A stretch of 64,000 nucleotides of DNA from Berberis thunbergii. Taxonomy: Eukaryota > Streptophyta > Magnoliopsida > Ranunculales > Berberidaceae. A program made the position numbers and the translations under genes. Below, piece after piece: positions 35,216-48,854 of the stretch; position 1 is the first letter of the stretch; the number at the start of each line of letters is the position of its first letter. The notes beneath the pieces were generated by a model. That model worked only from the letters and a program-made list of their open reading frames with translations. It made no database searches and was not told the origin of the DNA. Location: the NCBI GenBank assembly GCA_003290165.1, contig QNQO01000643.1, forward strand, positions 372,001 through 436,000, written 5' to 3'.

Positions 35216-37260
35216 AAATCCCTCCAGCGATAATAAAAAACCGTCGAGTTCCCTCCTTCCTCTGCGCTCCCTCCTTCCTGCTGCGCTCGCGATTCCCTCC
35301 TTCCTGCTGCGCTCGAGACTTCCCTCCTTCCTCCTTTCCTCTCCTTAGCGCTTCTAGTCCTTCGTGACTTCACTCCTTCCGTCTTCCCTCCTTCACTCTC
35401 TGTCTCTCTGTTGCAAGCTCTCAAACACTGTGGTGGTGGTACTCATTCAAGAACATTCGAATAGCAACCAAAGAGAAGAAACTCAAGGTACAATCAAATC
35501 TCTATTTGATGATTTCCAAATATAGGGTTTTTGGTTTTTGATGAATCTTTCTTTTGTAATCGCTTTCGATTGGTTTTTGGTTTTTGGTACTAACTTCTGT
35601 ACTTATTTAATTAATCATGGAAAATGACCTATTTATAATCTCTCATTGTGCCTTTGAGGACAGAATCATGGAAAAATGGGTCTTCAAATATTCATACTAA
35701 CTTCTGTACTTATAACCAAGTCACCCTTATTCGTTCTTATGGATGTAAAATTATAAGCAAGTAATTTTTGTTCTTTTATATTGATATTTATCTGTAGTTG
35801 TTGTAAGTCTTATTTTATTTTAACATCAATATTGAAAAACGGGCGTCATACAAGTAGTAGTGTTTTTGTGTATGGGATGCTAACAAATAGTATTTGGGCT
35901 TATTCAGCTTTTATATGTCACTTATAGGTTGTCATTGTAGTTTTTTTATTTGAACTTTTTTTCAACTTATTTTACTGTTTATCTATATTGTATTAACTTG
36001 TGGAGATCTCTAGTAAAAATTCGATTTTAAGGTAAACACGACTTATTTCTATGTGTAAACTAAGTTGAGATGGTTTTGGTTTTGGTTTTGGTGTTGCTAT
36101 TACTTCTCGGGCCATGGAAAGCTTGTAATGCCACTCACAGACTGTCAATGAAATTCTCCTTATAGCGTTCTTGACAATTTTTTCATGGATGATGTGACAG
36201 AGGAGCTGAACTATGAGTTCTAGTAATGTAAGGTTTGAAGAATTAATACCAATATGTCCAGTGCTGCACTAACTTGCTAGTCGGAATCTAAACTCAAGAG
36301 AGATACACTTTTAATAATTGGTACTAAATCAAAATTTTCAACTGAAATCACTACATTTTGAATGTTGATTTATTAATAAAATTAGAGGAATGGAAAGTCT
36401 GATTGAATGTCTAGGTACCCTTGGCAGGTTTCTTGCCTTGCCTATCGCTCAGACCATAAGTCAGCAATGACTAGGGGGGGGGGGGGTGAAATACGGTCTT
36501 GATATTCATACTAACTTTTGTACTTACAATAGATGTCCTACAAAGCCTAGTGCATTATTTTTTAAAGTTTCAGGCATTTGTCCTTGCTCAAATTGAGTAT
36601 AGATGCAAAATTTCACTCACTTGAACACATCTCACTAAAGTAGGAAGAATTATATCTTAGGGTCTGACCATAAACACGTTTTCTATAAAAACAGACACTC
36701 TGCAGTATCTCAGTTCATAATAACTCTTAGTTTTAAGTAAAAACCATATCCCAAGACTCTTGTTCTGCATCAAGATTCACTACTAAGATGCTTTCTTCCC
36801 TGAGTTTATATGATATGTAATGAGTAAGTAGTAATCATAATGATAACAATTAACCAGACTGAATCAGATAATTCAAATAAGAGGAAATATTAGCTGACTG
36901 AAAGATAGTCCATCCATCAACATTCCAATATGATATGTAATGAGTAAGTAGTAATCGTTGCATAATGCAGGAAACAAAGGCGACCTGTAAAAGATAAGGC
37001 AATTAGGTTATTTGTTAAAGCAAAAGTAGTTCTCCGTTATCCAATAGAACAATTATTTGGATTTTCTATCAAATGGATCATGTTGTATGGAAAAGAGCTA
37101 ATTTGCCAATGGAAACAATTCCATTGTCAGAAAATAACACCAAAAAAAAAAAGGAAAAGAAAATAAGAGAGTTGATGTTTGAAATATGGTAATTGAATAG
37201 TCATCAAATGTTATAATGTATTATTATTATTATGTTATGGCACTAGCTCACTTTTTGTGC
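35216..37260 (+). other. Possible captured leader and non-coding DNA in CACTA-C
   Basis: A C/T-rich stretch (35,220-35,460) with repeats of CCCTCCTTCCTGCTGCGCTC resembles a 5' UTR and ends with a donor-like CTCAAG|GTACAA (35,485). The rest is intron-like. A run of 13 G (36,474-36,486) and a repeated phrase GATATGTAATGAGTAAGTAG (36,810 and 36,930) are the only marks. This may be the leader of the Transposase_24 gene that follows. Confidence 0.4.
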
Positions 37261-37271
37261 ATTTTTCAGGT

Positions 37272-38875
37272 ATGGCGCCAAGACCACCGACAAATGATAG
37301 GTCAGAGGAGTCGTCCCATAATGTTGAGTCAAGTTCTTCTGGTATTTTTACTCACTCTAAACAATATAAAGCTCCATTTTTCTCATAGAATTGTACTTAA
37401 AATTTACAATTTTTAACATTAATAATTTCCTTTACATAGGTAGCACCAGGAATAGGAAAGCACGTGGACGAGCATTGGGACAGAAGGTAGCAAGTCTACC
37501 AAAAGGATCAAAACTGAGTCTGGAATTTGATGACAGACATCATGTAATAGGAGAGCACAGGTCATTATGTGCGTCTCAACAAGGAATTGTCGTTCGAAAC
37601 ATGCAAATTACATCTATTGCTGCGCCATCATGGAGAAAACTTGACAAAGATGTAAAGGCCAAAATGCTTGAATCGTTATTCGTACGTATATATCTTATCA
37701 TTATAATATGTGTGTGTATATATATATATTGGTCACATATGCTAGATTTGATCAAATGTGCTCTTTTATTCAGGAGAAGTTTGACATAGGGGATGATCCA
37801 GAAGTAAAGAAGTTGTTAATGAAGGAAATGGGGGAAAAATGGAGGGACTATCGATCTGATTTGAAGAAGAACTATTATGATACACATGAGACAGATGAGG
37901 AACGACTTCAAAATCGACCACCATTTGTAAAAGAAGAAGATTGGAAATGGTTGATAAAAGAACATTGGGGGACGCCAAAGGTTAAGGTATGTACCTAAAC
38001 CTTAATATCACACTTGATTATAATATACTAGCCAAACCTTAATTCTTGATGATATAGTTTTTCGAATCCGTTTTTAATAAATTCAGGAATTGTGTGATAA
38101 AAATAAAGAAAGGTGTTTCACACAACAAATGCTTCATCATGCAGGCAGAAAATCCGTTGCCATACTTGAGGATGAAGAGGTTAAGTTCAAAATGTTTAAG
38201 ATTTTCGATTTGAATATCAACTTAGTAAGAAATATAGTTACTCATTTGTGTACATTTTCTATTGTTGCCAGATGAAAAGGACGGGAGTTCGCCCATCTCG
38301 TATTAGGATGTTTGAGCTTGCTTATACAAGCAAAGATGGATCATAATCAGATGTATCCACTCAAAGAAAGGCGGTCAGTATTATTTTCAATTTAAATTGT
38401 TGGTATCCATTACCATTTATATTTCATATTCACTAACTAAATGTGTCTCTAAATGTAGGAAGAGATACAAAATCTTATTGTGCAACGAGAGGAGGGATTA
38501 AACTCCTTAGATGATGACCACATTTTTACTCAAGTATTCGGACCAGATAGACCTGGACGTGTACGTTGTAGGGGACATGGGATCACGCCAACATCTGAAA
38601 ATGGTACGAGTAGTCGCTTTGGATCTCAAGCTATAGAAGAAGCAAGGCGAGAGATTGAGATTGCAAGGAAAGAGGCTGCGGAAGCAAAACAATAGTTGGC
38701 AGACTACAAGATAGTGGCAACACAAGAGTTGGCAGACTACAAGAAAGTGGCCAGTGATGAAATGAATAAATTGAAGGAGGATATGGCCATGATGATGCAA
38801 GCAGTGAGGAGACTAACTGATCAAAACAATGATTTGGTGGATCTGAGGCACATTAGCGGTGAGTTTTTTAAAGTG
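37272..38875 (+). pseudogene. CACTA-C Transposase_24 (Ptta/En/Spm) type gene
   Basis: The start MAPRPPTNDRSEESSHNVES follows an acceptor. Later exons read TRNRKARGRALGQKVASLPK, SLEFDDRHHVIGEHRS, ITSIAAPSWRKLDKDVKAKM (37,441-37,682); EKFDIGDDPEVKKLLMKEMG, EKWRDYRSDLKKNYYDTHET, WKWLIKEHWGTPK (37,773-37,986); LCDKNKERCFTQQMLHHAGR (38,087-38,180); MKRTGVRPSRIRMFELAYTS (38,274-38,345); and a coiled-coil tail (38,460-38,860; EARREIEIARKEAAEAKQ, then LADYKKVASDEMNKLKEDMA). Stops at 38,344-38,346 (TAA) and after EAKQ (38,693-38,695) break it. It is better preserved than its CACTA-A counterpart and only distantly similar. Role: probable element-end binding partner of the transposase. Confidence 0.9.
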
Positions 38876-39229
38876 ATAATAACTAGGATGTGTTTTGTAT
38901 GCCATCAGTGATAATAGTTGTTTCCTTATTTGATCTTTGTCCACAGGTTTGAAGTGGCTGCCAATGTGCTATACTTGGATGTATATATATCTGAATGTGG
39001 TATATGTTCTTTGGATTAGTCTTGTTGTTATTTGGATTAGTAGTTGCCTTTTTTTGGATTAGTCTTGTTGTTATAGAAGAATGTAGTATATATTCTTTGT
39101 AACTGTTTTACCTATAAATATATGAAAGGGTTATGTTCATTGCGTTGCTATTTTATTGTTATATTTTTCTTACATGATGGTTAAGAAGTCATATGCTTCA
39201 ATTGTAAGTTTGATCAGTAGACATTTAAT

Positions 39230-39440
39230 ATTTCATGTTGGCCCTGCCACTACTCCTGCACCTGAAGCACCTACTCCTAGTAATAACAATGCTACTGAGA
39301 GCTCCCATCCAGAAGAAGGTAGTTTTCTTTTCATATTACCTTTATATGTGTATGCTAATTGGTAATTAAAGTATTGTTGTAAATGTCATTTTAACCGAAG
39401 TTGTAATCTTTGTATACAGATGAAGAAGGTAGCATTTCTC
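39230..39440 (+). other. Exon-like Pro/Ala/Thr-rich stretch, unassigned
   Basis: GPATTPAPEAPTPSNNNATE then SSHPEEG precedes a GTAG donor-like site, and DEEGSISL* follows an acceptor-like TACAG near 39,420. It could be the last exons of the Transposase_24 gene or another captured fragment. Low complexity prevents a call. Confidence 0.35.
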
Positions 39441-39599
39441 TATGAGTGGTTGTGGTGGTACACATTCAATCAGTTAAGTTCTGTCCGAAATCTCTTTTAG
39501 GCATTTTGTGGTTGGTTGAATTAATATGTTAATTTTGCTTTACTTGCATGAACCTCGGTAATTTTTCATTAGCATTATTTTTGTATTGATATGTTTGCA

Positions 39600-39685
39600 G
39601 AGTTCTGGACTTACGTGGAGAAGTCGTTTACTTGGACAGACCATCCATCAAAATTTCCCACCAAATATGTTCAGTTCCCAATAAG
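39600..39685 (+). pseudogene. FIE: Captured exon: FIE (PRC2 WD40 subunit), first piece
   Basis: After acceptor TTTGCAG the frame reads EFWTYVEKSFTWTD then HPSKFPTKYVQFPI. This matches the plant Polycomb protein FIE/EED, whose WD40 segment reads (M)KEFWTYVEKSF-WTDLPSKFPTKYVQFP. The frame continues STWDIFCVQSV and stops at 39,738. A second FIE exon lies downstream at 42,008 and, duplicated, at 43,291. FIE bridges the H3K27 methyltransferase to chromatin; no complete repeat set is present here. Confidence 0.85.
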
Positions 39686-39753
39686 CACATGGGATATATT
39701 TTGTGTGCAGTCTGTGCGTGTTTTCGCTATACATGGCTGACTTTTGTTGTTCC

Positions 39754-41598
<1,845 letters not shown>

Positions 41599-41870
41599 TA
41601 AGCTGTAAATTCTATTGTGCATGTCTTTTTTATTCTTCATTTTATTAGACAACGTTGTTATCCATATTTTAATTTATGTCGCTACCATAAACACCTTATT
41701 ACAAAATTTCAGTCAGCAATTTTGACTCTGGGTTAGAGTTTTTCAAGGTGCCAAATATGCTGGCCTTTTAACAGATAGTGCCAAAGACCACATATCATTA
41801 GATTGAAAGTTTTTTTTTTCCAATTAGAGAATACTTTTACATTTTAAGATGGCTGATTGTACGACTTTAG

Positions 41871-42161
41871 AAGTCGTCATATCTACCCAGTTTGATAAGA
41901 CACTGACACTGAACAGGTTTAGAAGATAAAATATCCAAGTCACAGTTTGCGTTGTGCTTATAAGAATGTGATATTGTATTTAAAATGAGTGTTGTTGCAT
42001 AATGCAGAGTGTCGACAATGAAATTGTTTTGTGGGAACCAAAAACTAAGAAACGGAGTCCTGGGGAGGTAAGAATGCAGCTTTTATTATGACAATTTCTT
42101 GGACATGCTTTCTGTATACAGGTTCGAGTTTATGCTGTACTGACCAATGCACCTTATCTAT
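41871..42161 (+). repeat. Duplicated FIE-CesA chimeric segment, copy 1
   Basis: From AAGTCGTCATATCTACCC to CACCTTATCTAT this 291-bp segment is repeated at 43,152-43,442 with about ten differences by eye. It contains a FIE exon, an intron and the start of a CesA exon. Confidence 0.92.
42008..42067 (+). pseudogene. FIE: Captured exon: FIE, second piece (copy 1)
   Basis: After acceptor ATGCAG the frame reads SVDNEIVLWEPKTKKRSPGE, followed by donor GTAAG. It matches the FIE WD40 exon (KSVDNEIVLWEPK-KEQSPGEG). The upstream intron sequence is present. The FIE intron then joins directly to a CesA intron/exon boundary. Confidence 0.9.
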
Positions 42162-42334
42162 TGAATTTGGATTGTGATCACTACATCAACAACAGTAAGG
42201 CTATTAGGGAGGGAATGTGTTTCATGATGGATCCTTTCTTGGGAAAGAAAGTATGTTACGTACAATTTCCACAAAGGTTTGATGGTATTGATCGTCACGA
42301 TCGATATGCTAACAGGAATACTGTTTTCTTTGAT
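42122..42334 (+). pseudogene. CESA: Captured exon: cellulose synthase catalytic subunit (CesA)
   Basis: After acceptor TACAG the frame reads [71 protein letters not shown]. It contains the DCD metal/UDP-binding motif of the GT2 catalytic domain and matches plant CesA closely. The exon is open but ends in GCAAGT where a GTAAGT donor is expected. Only this exon is present. CesA makes cellulose at the plasma membrane. Confidence 0.95.
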
Positions 42335-42439
42335 GCAAGTATATTTGAGCTGTCTCTGTTCTTAATCTGAAGTGTATTTTTCTTACATTTTAAGCACCTG
42401 CACTTAAGTTGTGTGCATTCCTGAAACATCCCTGCACTT

Positions 42440-42975
42440 CACAAGCAATTCATTGTTTATGCTGTGAAAGTTGGTTTGGACTTTGATACCTTTGTTTCGG
42501 GTGCTTTAGTCACTATTTATGCGAAATTTGGATTGATTGAAGATGCTAGATTTTTGTTTGATGAGATGACTGATATCAGGATGTGTTGAGAATGGAGATG
42601 AAGATCATGTTCTTTGGCTCTACCATCAGATGAGGGAGTCAAGAATCCATCCCGATGAGTATACTTTCGCAGCACTTATTTTATTCACATGTTTTGAAAT
42701 TGGATTGTAGCTCAGACCCTTTTGTAGGAACCACTGGACTCTGCTGCTCATGTTCTCCTATCAAATATATATGCTTCCACTAACCAATGGGACAAGGTTG
42801 CTGATGCAAGGAAAATGATGAAGGAAATAAATGTGAAGAAAGACCTGGGCATAGTTGGATTGCTGTTAAGAACAAAATACATTTATTTGTGGTGGATGAT
42901 AACTCCCATGCACAATCAGCTGCGATACTTGATAAGGTGGACGATTTGATCAAATTAATTAGAGACAACAAAGTA
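42440..42975 (+). pseudogene. Captured fragment: pentatricopeptide repeat (PPR) protein
   Basis: With frameshifts and stops the sequence reads FVSGALVTIYAKFGLIEDAR then FLFDEM (a PLS-type PPR), VENGDEDHVLWLYHQMRESR then IHPDEYTFAALI, and AAHVLLSNIYASTNQWDKVA, DARKMMKEINVKKD, IAVKNKIHLFVVDDNSHAQS (the E-type extension of PLS PPR proteins). These proteins bind organellar RNA. The repeats are not contiguous as in an intact gene, so internal deletions have occurred. Confidence 0.88.
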
Positions 42976-43151
42976 AGATTGCTGTTCTTTTACAGCAATT
43001 GCATATTTGTTTTCTTGGTCGAATATTTTTTCTGAATTTCAGTTGAATAACACAGGATAAGACACTGACACTGAATATTTGTTTTTTGCAGCTTTATTTG
43101 GTTCTAAAGCTTGAGATAGTGTTATTAAGTAGCATCTGACTACCCTGGGAC

Positions 43152-43442
43152 AAGTCGTCATATCTACCCAGTTTGATAAGACACTGACAATGAACAGGTT
43201 TAGAAGATAAAATATCCGAGTCACAGTTTGCATTGTGCTTATAAGAATGTGATATTGTATTTAAACTGAGTGTTGTTGCATAATGCAGAGTGTTGACAAT
43301 GAAATTGTTTTGTGGGAACCAAAAACTAAGGAACAGAGTCCTGGGGAGGTAAGAATGCAACTTTTATTATGACAATTTCTTGGACATGCTTTCTGTATAC
43401 AGGTTCGAGTTTCTGCTGTACTGACCAATGCACCTTATCTAT
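43152..43442 (+). repeat. FIE: Duplicated FIE-CesA chimeric segment, copy 2 (with FIE exon)
   Basis: Second copy of 41,871-42,161. The FIE exon here (43,291-43,348) reads SVDNEIVLWEPKTKEQSPGE, closer to the canonical FIE wording than copy 1. The CesA exon start ([13 protein letters not shown]) stops at the repeat end and abuts a kinesin exon. Confidence 0.92.
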
Positions 43443-43448
43443 GAAGCA

Positions 43449-44062
43449 GGTATATGAAGAAGCAGCGAAGGGAGTCGTTCTTTCAGTTGTCAGTGGTATC
43501 AACTGTGAGTATGACATTAAGAACATCTTCTGTTTAATGATCTCATGTGACACCACAGAACTGTGAAAACTTACTCAAAATTGTGCATTCAGCTAGCATT
43601 TTCGCGTACGGGCAAACAAGCAGTGGAAAAATTTACACCATGACTGGAATTACTGAGTATACAGTGGCAGGTATATTTGACTATATTGAAAGGGTAATCA
43701 GAATGTCAATTTTCGACATTTCCATTTTTCAGTTAGAAAGACCATATATTTTAGTTCATGCCAAAAATTAAGTTGTTTTACCACCTTGTAGCATGAGGAA
43801 AGAGCATTTGTTTTGAGGTTCTCAGCAATTGAGATCTATAATGAAGCTGTCAGAGACCTTCTAAGTGGAGACCGTTCCCCACTTAGGCTTCTAGATGATC
43901 CAGAGGTAATTGTATTATTTAGTGTTATCTCTTCAAATGGGTTTACCAGTCTGTTAATGGTTTATTAATTATCTCAACAGAAAGGAACTGTCGTGGAGAA
44001 ACTTACAGAAGAAACACTGAGGGACCATAGTCATTTACGGGAACTCCTTTCCTTATGTGAAG
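43449..44062 (+). pseudogene. Captured fragment: kinesin-7 motor (NACK/HINKEL-like)
   Basis: Exons read VYEEAAKGVVLSVVSGIN (43,449-43,503), [20 protein letters not shown] then [14 protein letters not shown] (43,593-43,693), [20 protein letters not shown] then [18 protein letters not shown] (43,792-43,904) and [20 protein letters not shown] then ELLSLCE (43,980-44,061). This is the motor domain; the P-loop GQTSSGKTYTM has T changed to I. The wording fits plant kinesin-7 of the NACK1 type, which drives phragmoplast expansion in cytokinesis. Introns and splice sites are retained. Neck and coiled-coil regions are missing. Confidence 0.92.
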
Positions 44063-44498
44063 GTAGCAGTTTTCTAAGTGTATGCCTTAATTTAATTTAT
44101 CAGAATGGGTGTTCAGAGTAGTATTCTTTATTTTTTGGAGTAGATACTATGACATTTGAAAAAGTAAGAGTTCTAAGTTTGGTACTGAATCAGAAGAGTT
44201 TTGTTTCTCCACTTATTTAGCCATTTGCAGTTTTGTTTTATGAAACCACAAGTCTTTCGTGGTTGTCTAACCTTGAATAAGAGATCTTTCTCCAAACTAA
44301 AACTAACAAGCTCTTGTGAATGTAATCTGTGCATCCTTTTCCAGTCTACACTCAATTGCCATTGTGCATAGGGTGTTTCTTATTCATTTCACGTCATCTG
44401 AACCTATTGCCTAGTTTTATATTATGTTCTCATTTAGACTTGAGCATAATTTGTGACATACTTGTTTATCCATTATTGGTTCTATGTTTGTTTTTGCA

Positions 44499-46338
44499 GG
44501 CGATGATCCTGGATTACAAGCTTACCTACCCAAGTGGAATAGCAACAACTATGTTGATAGATAGCTTTCATACACATTCTGGTGCTGAGCTTGCTATGTA
44601 AGTAGAACTGATCAAATCATTTATTTTGCTCATGTTCAGTGTTTTCACTTTTTATAGATGACTTTTTGAGGATTGGCCATTCGTGGAATTATCTTGGGTA
44701 TGCTTTGGACATCAATTTTGAACATGCCAATGCTTGTACCTGCCGATATTTCTGAAACCACTATGACAATTAACAGAATACATGTGAAAATTTAATTTTG
44801 ATTAGATAGTGTTGTTGAGAACTTGATCCTCAATGATTATAATATCAATTATTAATGTTTGAGATTGTCTTCCATCCTTTACAGTTGTTTACCTTCCGAT
44901 TTAATCTTTACTTGTATAATTTTTTGCAGAAAAAAAGTACAATGCCTAGGGAAGTATCTAAGCATAAGTTTTATCTAGAGCTGCTTTAAGTGGTTCTTTA
45001 GCGGCGTTGGGGATTCTTGCGGCTTTGATAAATTTCCCAGCTTTGGTTTATTAGCATTTAAGAATACGTGAGATGTTCTTGCCTCTTTTTATCTTACATC
45101 CTTGTTTTTTTCAACATCAACTCTGGGTACTTATATATGCTATATTTGCAACATGGTAATGCTTTATTGTGTGCAATATGACGTTATTTATGTCTTGCAA
45201 GAATGTCGATCTAATATGTGGTCCTTGTTGATCAAAGCATACTAGTCTTATAATGACGAGAAACTGTCTTTGTTTTCATGTCGCCTAGTAGTTCCATGAC
45301 ACTGTGATTGTGTCATCATCATGTACATGTTCATGATGTTTGTTAAGACAAGAGGATATTATTACTATTCTATCCTAGTGGATCTGATTCAAATTCATAA
45401 TTTGTTTGAACTACACATTGTCCAATCTAGATCGATCTCCATGCCAACCGTTTATTAGCTTAAAATTACATCTGAGTTGGTTTTCATCCTCCTGGCTCTT
45501 AAAGTTGTTGAAATATTGTTTGTGAATTAGCAAAATATAGGTATTGTCAATATTTACCTTGAAACAAACCGAGCAGCCAATCATCTAGCAAGTGTCTACC
45601 CAGCTGTATCATTTATTGAAATTGTGCCCAATTCTTTTAGGAAGTCTTCTAAATTTCTAGGTTAATCTCATTGTTGAAGTTGCATAATCCCAGCAATTAA
45701 AGCATAACTTGATATTTAAGCTCATATAGGCTATGAGTATATTAAAGCATGGCTTGATATTCTTAAGCTCAAAAGGGAGTATGAGTTTATATTGGAAGAT
45801 GAGGTATCAATGTCAATGGTAAAATGCGTTCTTATGTGGGATCTTTTCTTTACTGATACTAAAACAGTGAGTAGTTTTCGATACAATACGAACTTTGCTA
45901 AGCTAGATTCCCCATCTGTGTTTCTTATTCTTGGTGATGGACTGTACAATTTGATCAAGATAATAGTGATTACTGTGAAGGAGATGTGCAACAAGGGTGC
46001 CCAACTTAACCTTCCCACTTCTAATGACTTTCAAGGTGTGCAACATGCTAAGAGAGCTGCAGAGTCAGTATAGTTTAAAATATTCAGTTTCTCTCTCTCT
46101 CTCTCTCCTGTGTGGGTTTGTGTGTGTTTATGGATTGATTTCATCACTGCATTTTGTGTTAGGAATTGAAAGTTCGAAGCTTCTAATGGAGCAAAATATA
46201 AAGGATGAAACTTTCCTTAATGATAGAATACCCTCGTGGTTTGCAACATCTGGATATGTGGCTCTGGCAGCTATATCCACGTCAATAATACCTATCATGT
46301 TTCCATCTCTCAAGTGGTATCTAGTTCTCACCAATTGG
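44499..46338 (+). pseudogene. YSL: Captured fragment: YSL (Yellow Stripe-like) metal-nicotianamine transporter
   Basis: Exons read [20 protein letters not shown] then [11 protein letters not shown] (44,503-44,597), KKVQCLGKYLSISFI*SCFK then WFFSGVGDSCGFDKFPSFGL (44,931-45,068), FLILGDGLYNLIKIIVITVK then EMCNKGAQLNLPTSNDFQ (45,922-46,035), and IESSKLLMEQNIKDETFLND, RIPSWFATSGYVALAAISTS, IIPIMFPSLKWYLVLTNW (46,163-46,338). This is the OPT-superfamily YSL subgroup, which moves iron/metal-nicotianamine complexes across membranes. A stop (SFI*SC) and missing membrane segments mark decay. A piece at 45,740-45,880 between exons is unassigned. Confidence 0.93.
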
Positions 46339-46499
46339 AGCATGTCCTCAACCTATTGATGTTGCTGATGTGATGTGTTGAGTTTTGATAGCAAGTTATG
46401 TGAATTTTAATGATTGATTTTGCTTAATGCACTGTTTGTTTTTCCATCCTAATGACAGGTTTTTATTTTTTATTGATGCAGGTTGAGGTGCCTAGAAAT

Positions 46500-46983
46500 T
46501 AATTTTTTTTCCGGTATATTAACATAACCGGCGCTTTACAAGCGCCGTTACAATTGGTAAGCACCACCGGCGCTTCCAAAGCATCGCAAAAGTAATCTAT
46601 TTCGGCGCTTTCAAGCGCCATTAAAAAGTTGTAAAACGAGGTTTTTTAACAACGTCTGCGCTTCATAAGCGTCGCCAAATATCTTTACTGGCGTTATAAA
46701 ACGCCGGTAAAAGATTGTAAATACGGCGCTTTCATTCAATGGGGAATTGACGTACCCATATCTCTGGCGGCGCTTAGTTAAGCTTTACCGGCGCTTCTAA
46801 CAGCGCTGTCAATGATAAATGTAACCGGCGCTTCGTTTAAAATGCGGTTAATGTTTTAGCGGCACATACCTTTACTGGCGCTTGTGCGGCACTTCTTAAA
46901 ACGCTGAGAATGGTCTAAACCGGCACATATTTACCTATACCGGCACTTGTCGAAGCGCCGCTTAAAACAAATCTGTTGTAGTG
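46500..46983. repeat. Right subterminal repeats of CACTA-C
   Basis: Repeated ACCGGCGCTT and AAGCGCCG motifs in opposed pairs run to the right terminus CTGTTGTAGTG at 46,983. Confidence 0.85.
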
Positions 46984-47134
46984 CGTGTTCTGCCATTTCA
47001 TGTGGTGAAGTCATGGATTTTGGATTTTGGATGGCATTTTGTTTTTGTTCAGTTGCAGTCTTTCTACTTTTACAACTATTAATATCCCCAAATCATGTAA
47101 CATATATACCATTAGTAGGTATTCTACATGTCAG

Positions 47135-48393
47135 GTGAGGATATTGATGCCTATCAAAGAATATCCCATGATGTGGAAAAGTTGACAACTGACTTGTCAG
47201 GACTTGTCACAGGAATGGTGAAACCATCTGTTGATATACTATGGTGAGTATATGTGTAAATTCTTATATCGAACATACATCTGTTATTGGGTTTGGTGTT
47301 GTATCCTTTTACTTGCTTCCATTATTTTATTCTTGTCACTACACGCATTAAAGCCTTATTGACCATCTGCAGGTTCACTTGGAGAACGAAATTATTAACA
47401 GCCAATTGAGGAGTTGTCATATTGTATGCTTATATGTTACTAGGGTTGGGTTTTTTGCGGAGTGTGACACCTGATTTTGGTGATCTTGCAAGTCATGAAC
47501 AACAGCTAGAAGGAACATTTAGGTTAGTTAAGTTGTGCTTGCATAACTGCAAATGCTTGGATCTATATCTCATAGTGCTGCTACCAAAAATTATTTCTAC
47601 CTTCAGCTTGATGGAACTTGTAGCATTAGATAATTTAAGCTAAATTTTAATATATTACTTTATTCTAGGTTCATGCATGCAAGACTCCGTACTCATGCTG
47701 AATCTGTTGCTTTCTTTGGGGGTGGTGCCAGAGAAAAATCTGTAAGTTATATAGTGATCTTTGTCTCTACACTTCACATGATCAATACTCGTAGCTTATT
47801 TGTTCTTAGGGTATTTTATCATGGTCCAGACTTTCATTGTAAATTATCTCGGTTGATATGCAGCAACTGGTCTACTATAAATTTTTCCAATTTGCACGAG
47901 AAATTTTCACAATCAATCTACTATTTGGTTCCACTTTACAAGATATTGAAGGGCTCGTAGAGTTGGCTTTGAAATTGAAACTTGAAACATAGTGATTTGT
48001 ACAATAATTAAAACTGCAGACCTGGCAGTAATATTGTCAGTTTGTCTGTGAATGATATGGTCAGTCAATAGTATATTTTGCCAACCAAAGTTTTGTTGCC
48101 TTTTAACATGTTTGCATACTCGGCATCCATAAAAATCTTCGTCAAAATATCTTTGATTAGTTCTGTTCACCTGGATTATTAACCATCTGATGATACTTCC
48201 AATTATAAACAGATGGTTGACTCAAGATTTAGAGAATTGCTTGATCACTCGAAAATGCTTCTAAAGAGGAAATGGCTGTATGGTATATTGGACGATTTCG
48301 TTACAAGGCAACTTCCACACAATGTGACTTGGGGGCTCAGTCTGTTATATGCTATGGAACACAAGGGAGATAGGGCACAAGTATCTACTCAAG
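47135..48393 (+). pseudogene. ABCD1: Captured fragment: ABCD1 (PXA1/COMATOSE), next exons
   Basis: Exons read GEDIDAYQRISHDVEKLTTD, LSGLVTGMVKPSVDILW (47,135-47,243); FTWRTKLLTAN*GVVILYAY, MLLGLGFLRSVTPDFGDLAS, HEQQLEGTFR (47,372-47,521); FMHARLRTHAESVAFFGGGA (47,670-47,740); MVDSRFRELLDHSKMLLKRK, WLYGILDDFVTRQLPHNVTW, GLSLLYAMEHKGDRAQVSTQ (48,213-48,393). They continue the exon at 32,964 in order. ESVAFFGGGAREK includes the ABCD EAA-like motif. The TGA in LTAN*G replaces an Arg codon (CGA). All exon junctions keep GT..AG introns. Confidence 0.94.
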
Positions 48394-48400
48394 GTTAAAA

Positions 48401-48854
48401 TGTTGTATTTAAACTAACAACTTAAGACTCTAGTTGATTCAATGGAAACAAGAAGAATGGAAATATATCCGATCGATCCATAGCGATTTTCCCGTTGATT
48501 GTGATGAGTTTGGATTTTTGGATCTTCCGATTGATTCAAGCGTTTCCCTTACTTCTCTGTTGAGAGGATACAGAAGACAATGCCAAAGTTTTTTCTATCT
48601 CAACGCATACGCTCAATCGGGGACCATCCTATTTATAATGCCCATAAGTCATGACCCTTCAACTTACGGGCTGTGAATTTCCAATTCTGCCCCTCATTGA
48701 ATTAAAATTTACATCCTTATTTACACCATGTTATTTATTAATACTTTATAGTCCAATACCCCAATTAGATCACATATTTAAATAGACTACACTTTAAGAT
48801 AGCAATACATATTATATTACATATGTGTGTCCACATTATTGGATTTTTCCAATA
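48401..48854 (-). repeat. 3' LTR of the copia element
   Basis: 454-bp LTR, pairing with 56,114-56,569. Its outer first bases read TATTGG in place of TGTTGG on the minus strand. Confidence 0.93.

Noticed and set aside
36474..36486. Run of 13 G as a functional G-rich element
   Set aside because: A single homopolymer with no partner runs; it may also be an assembly artefact.
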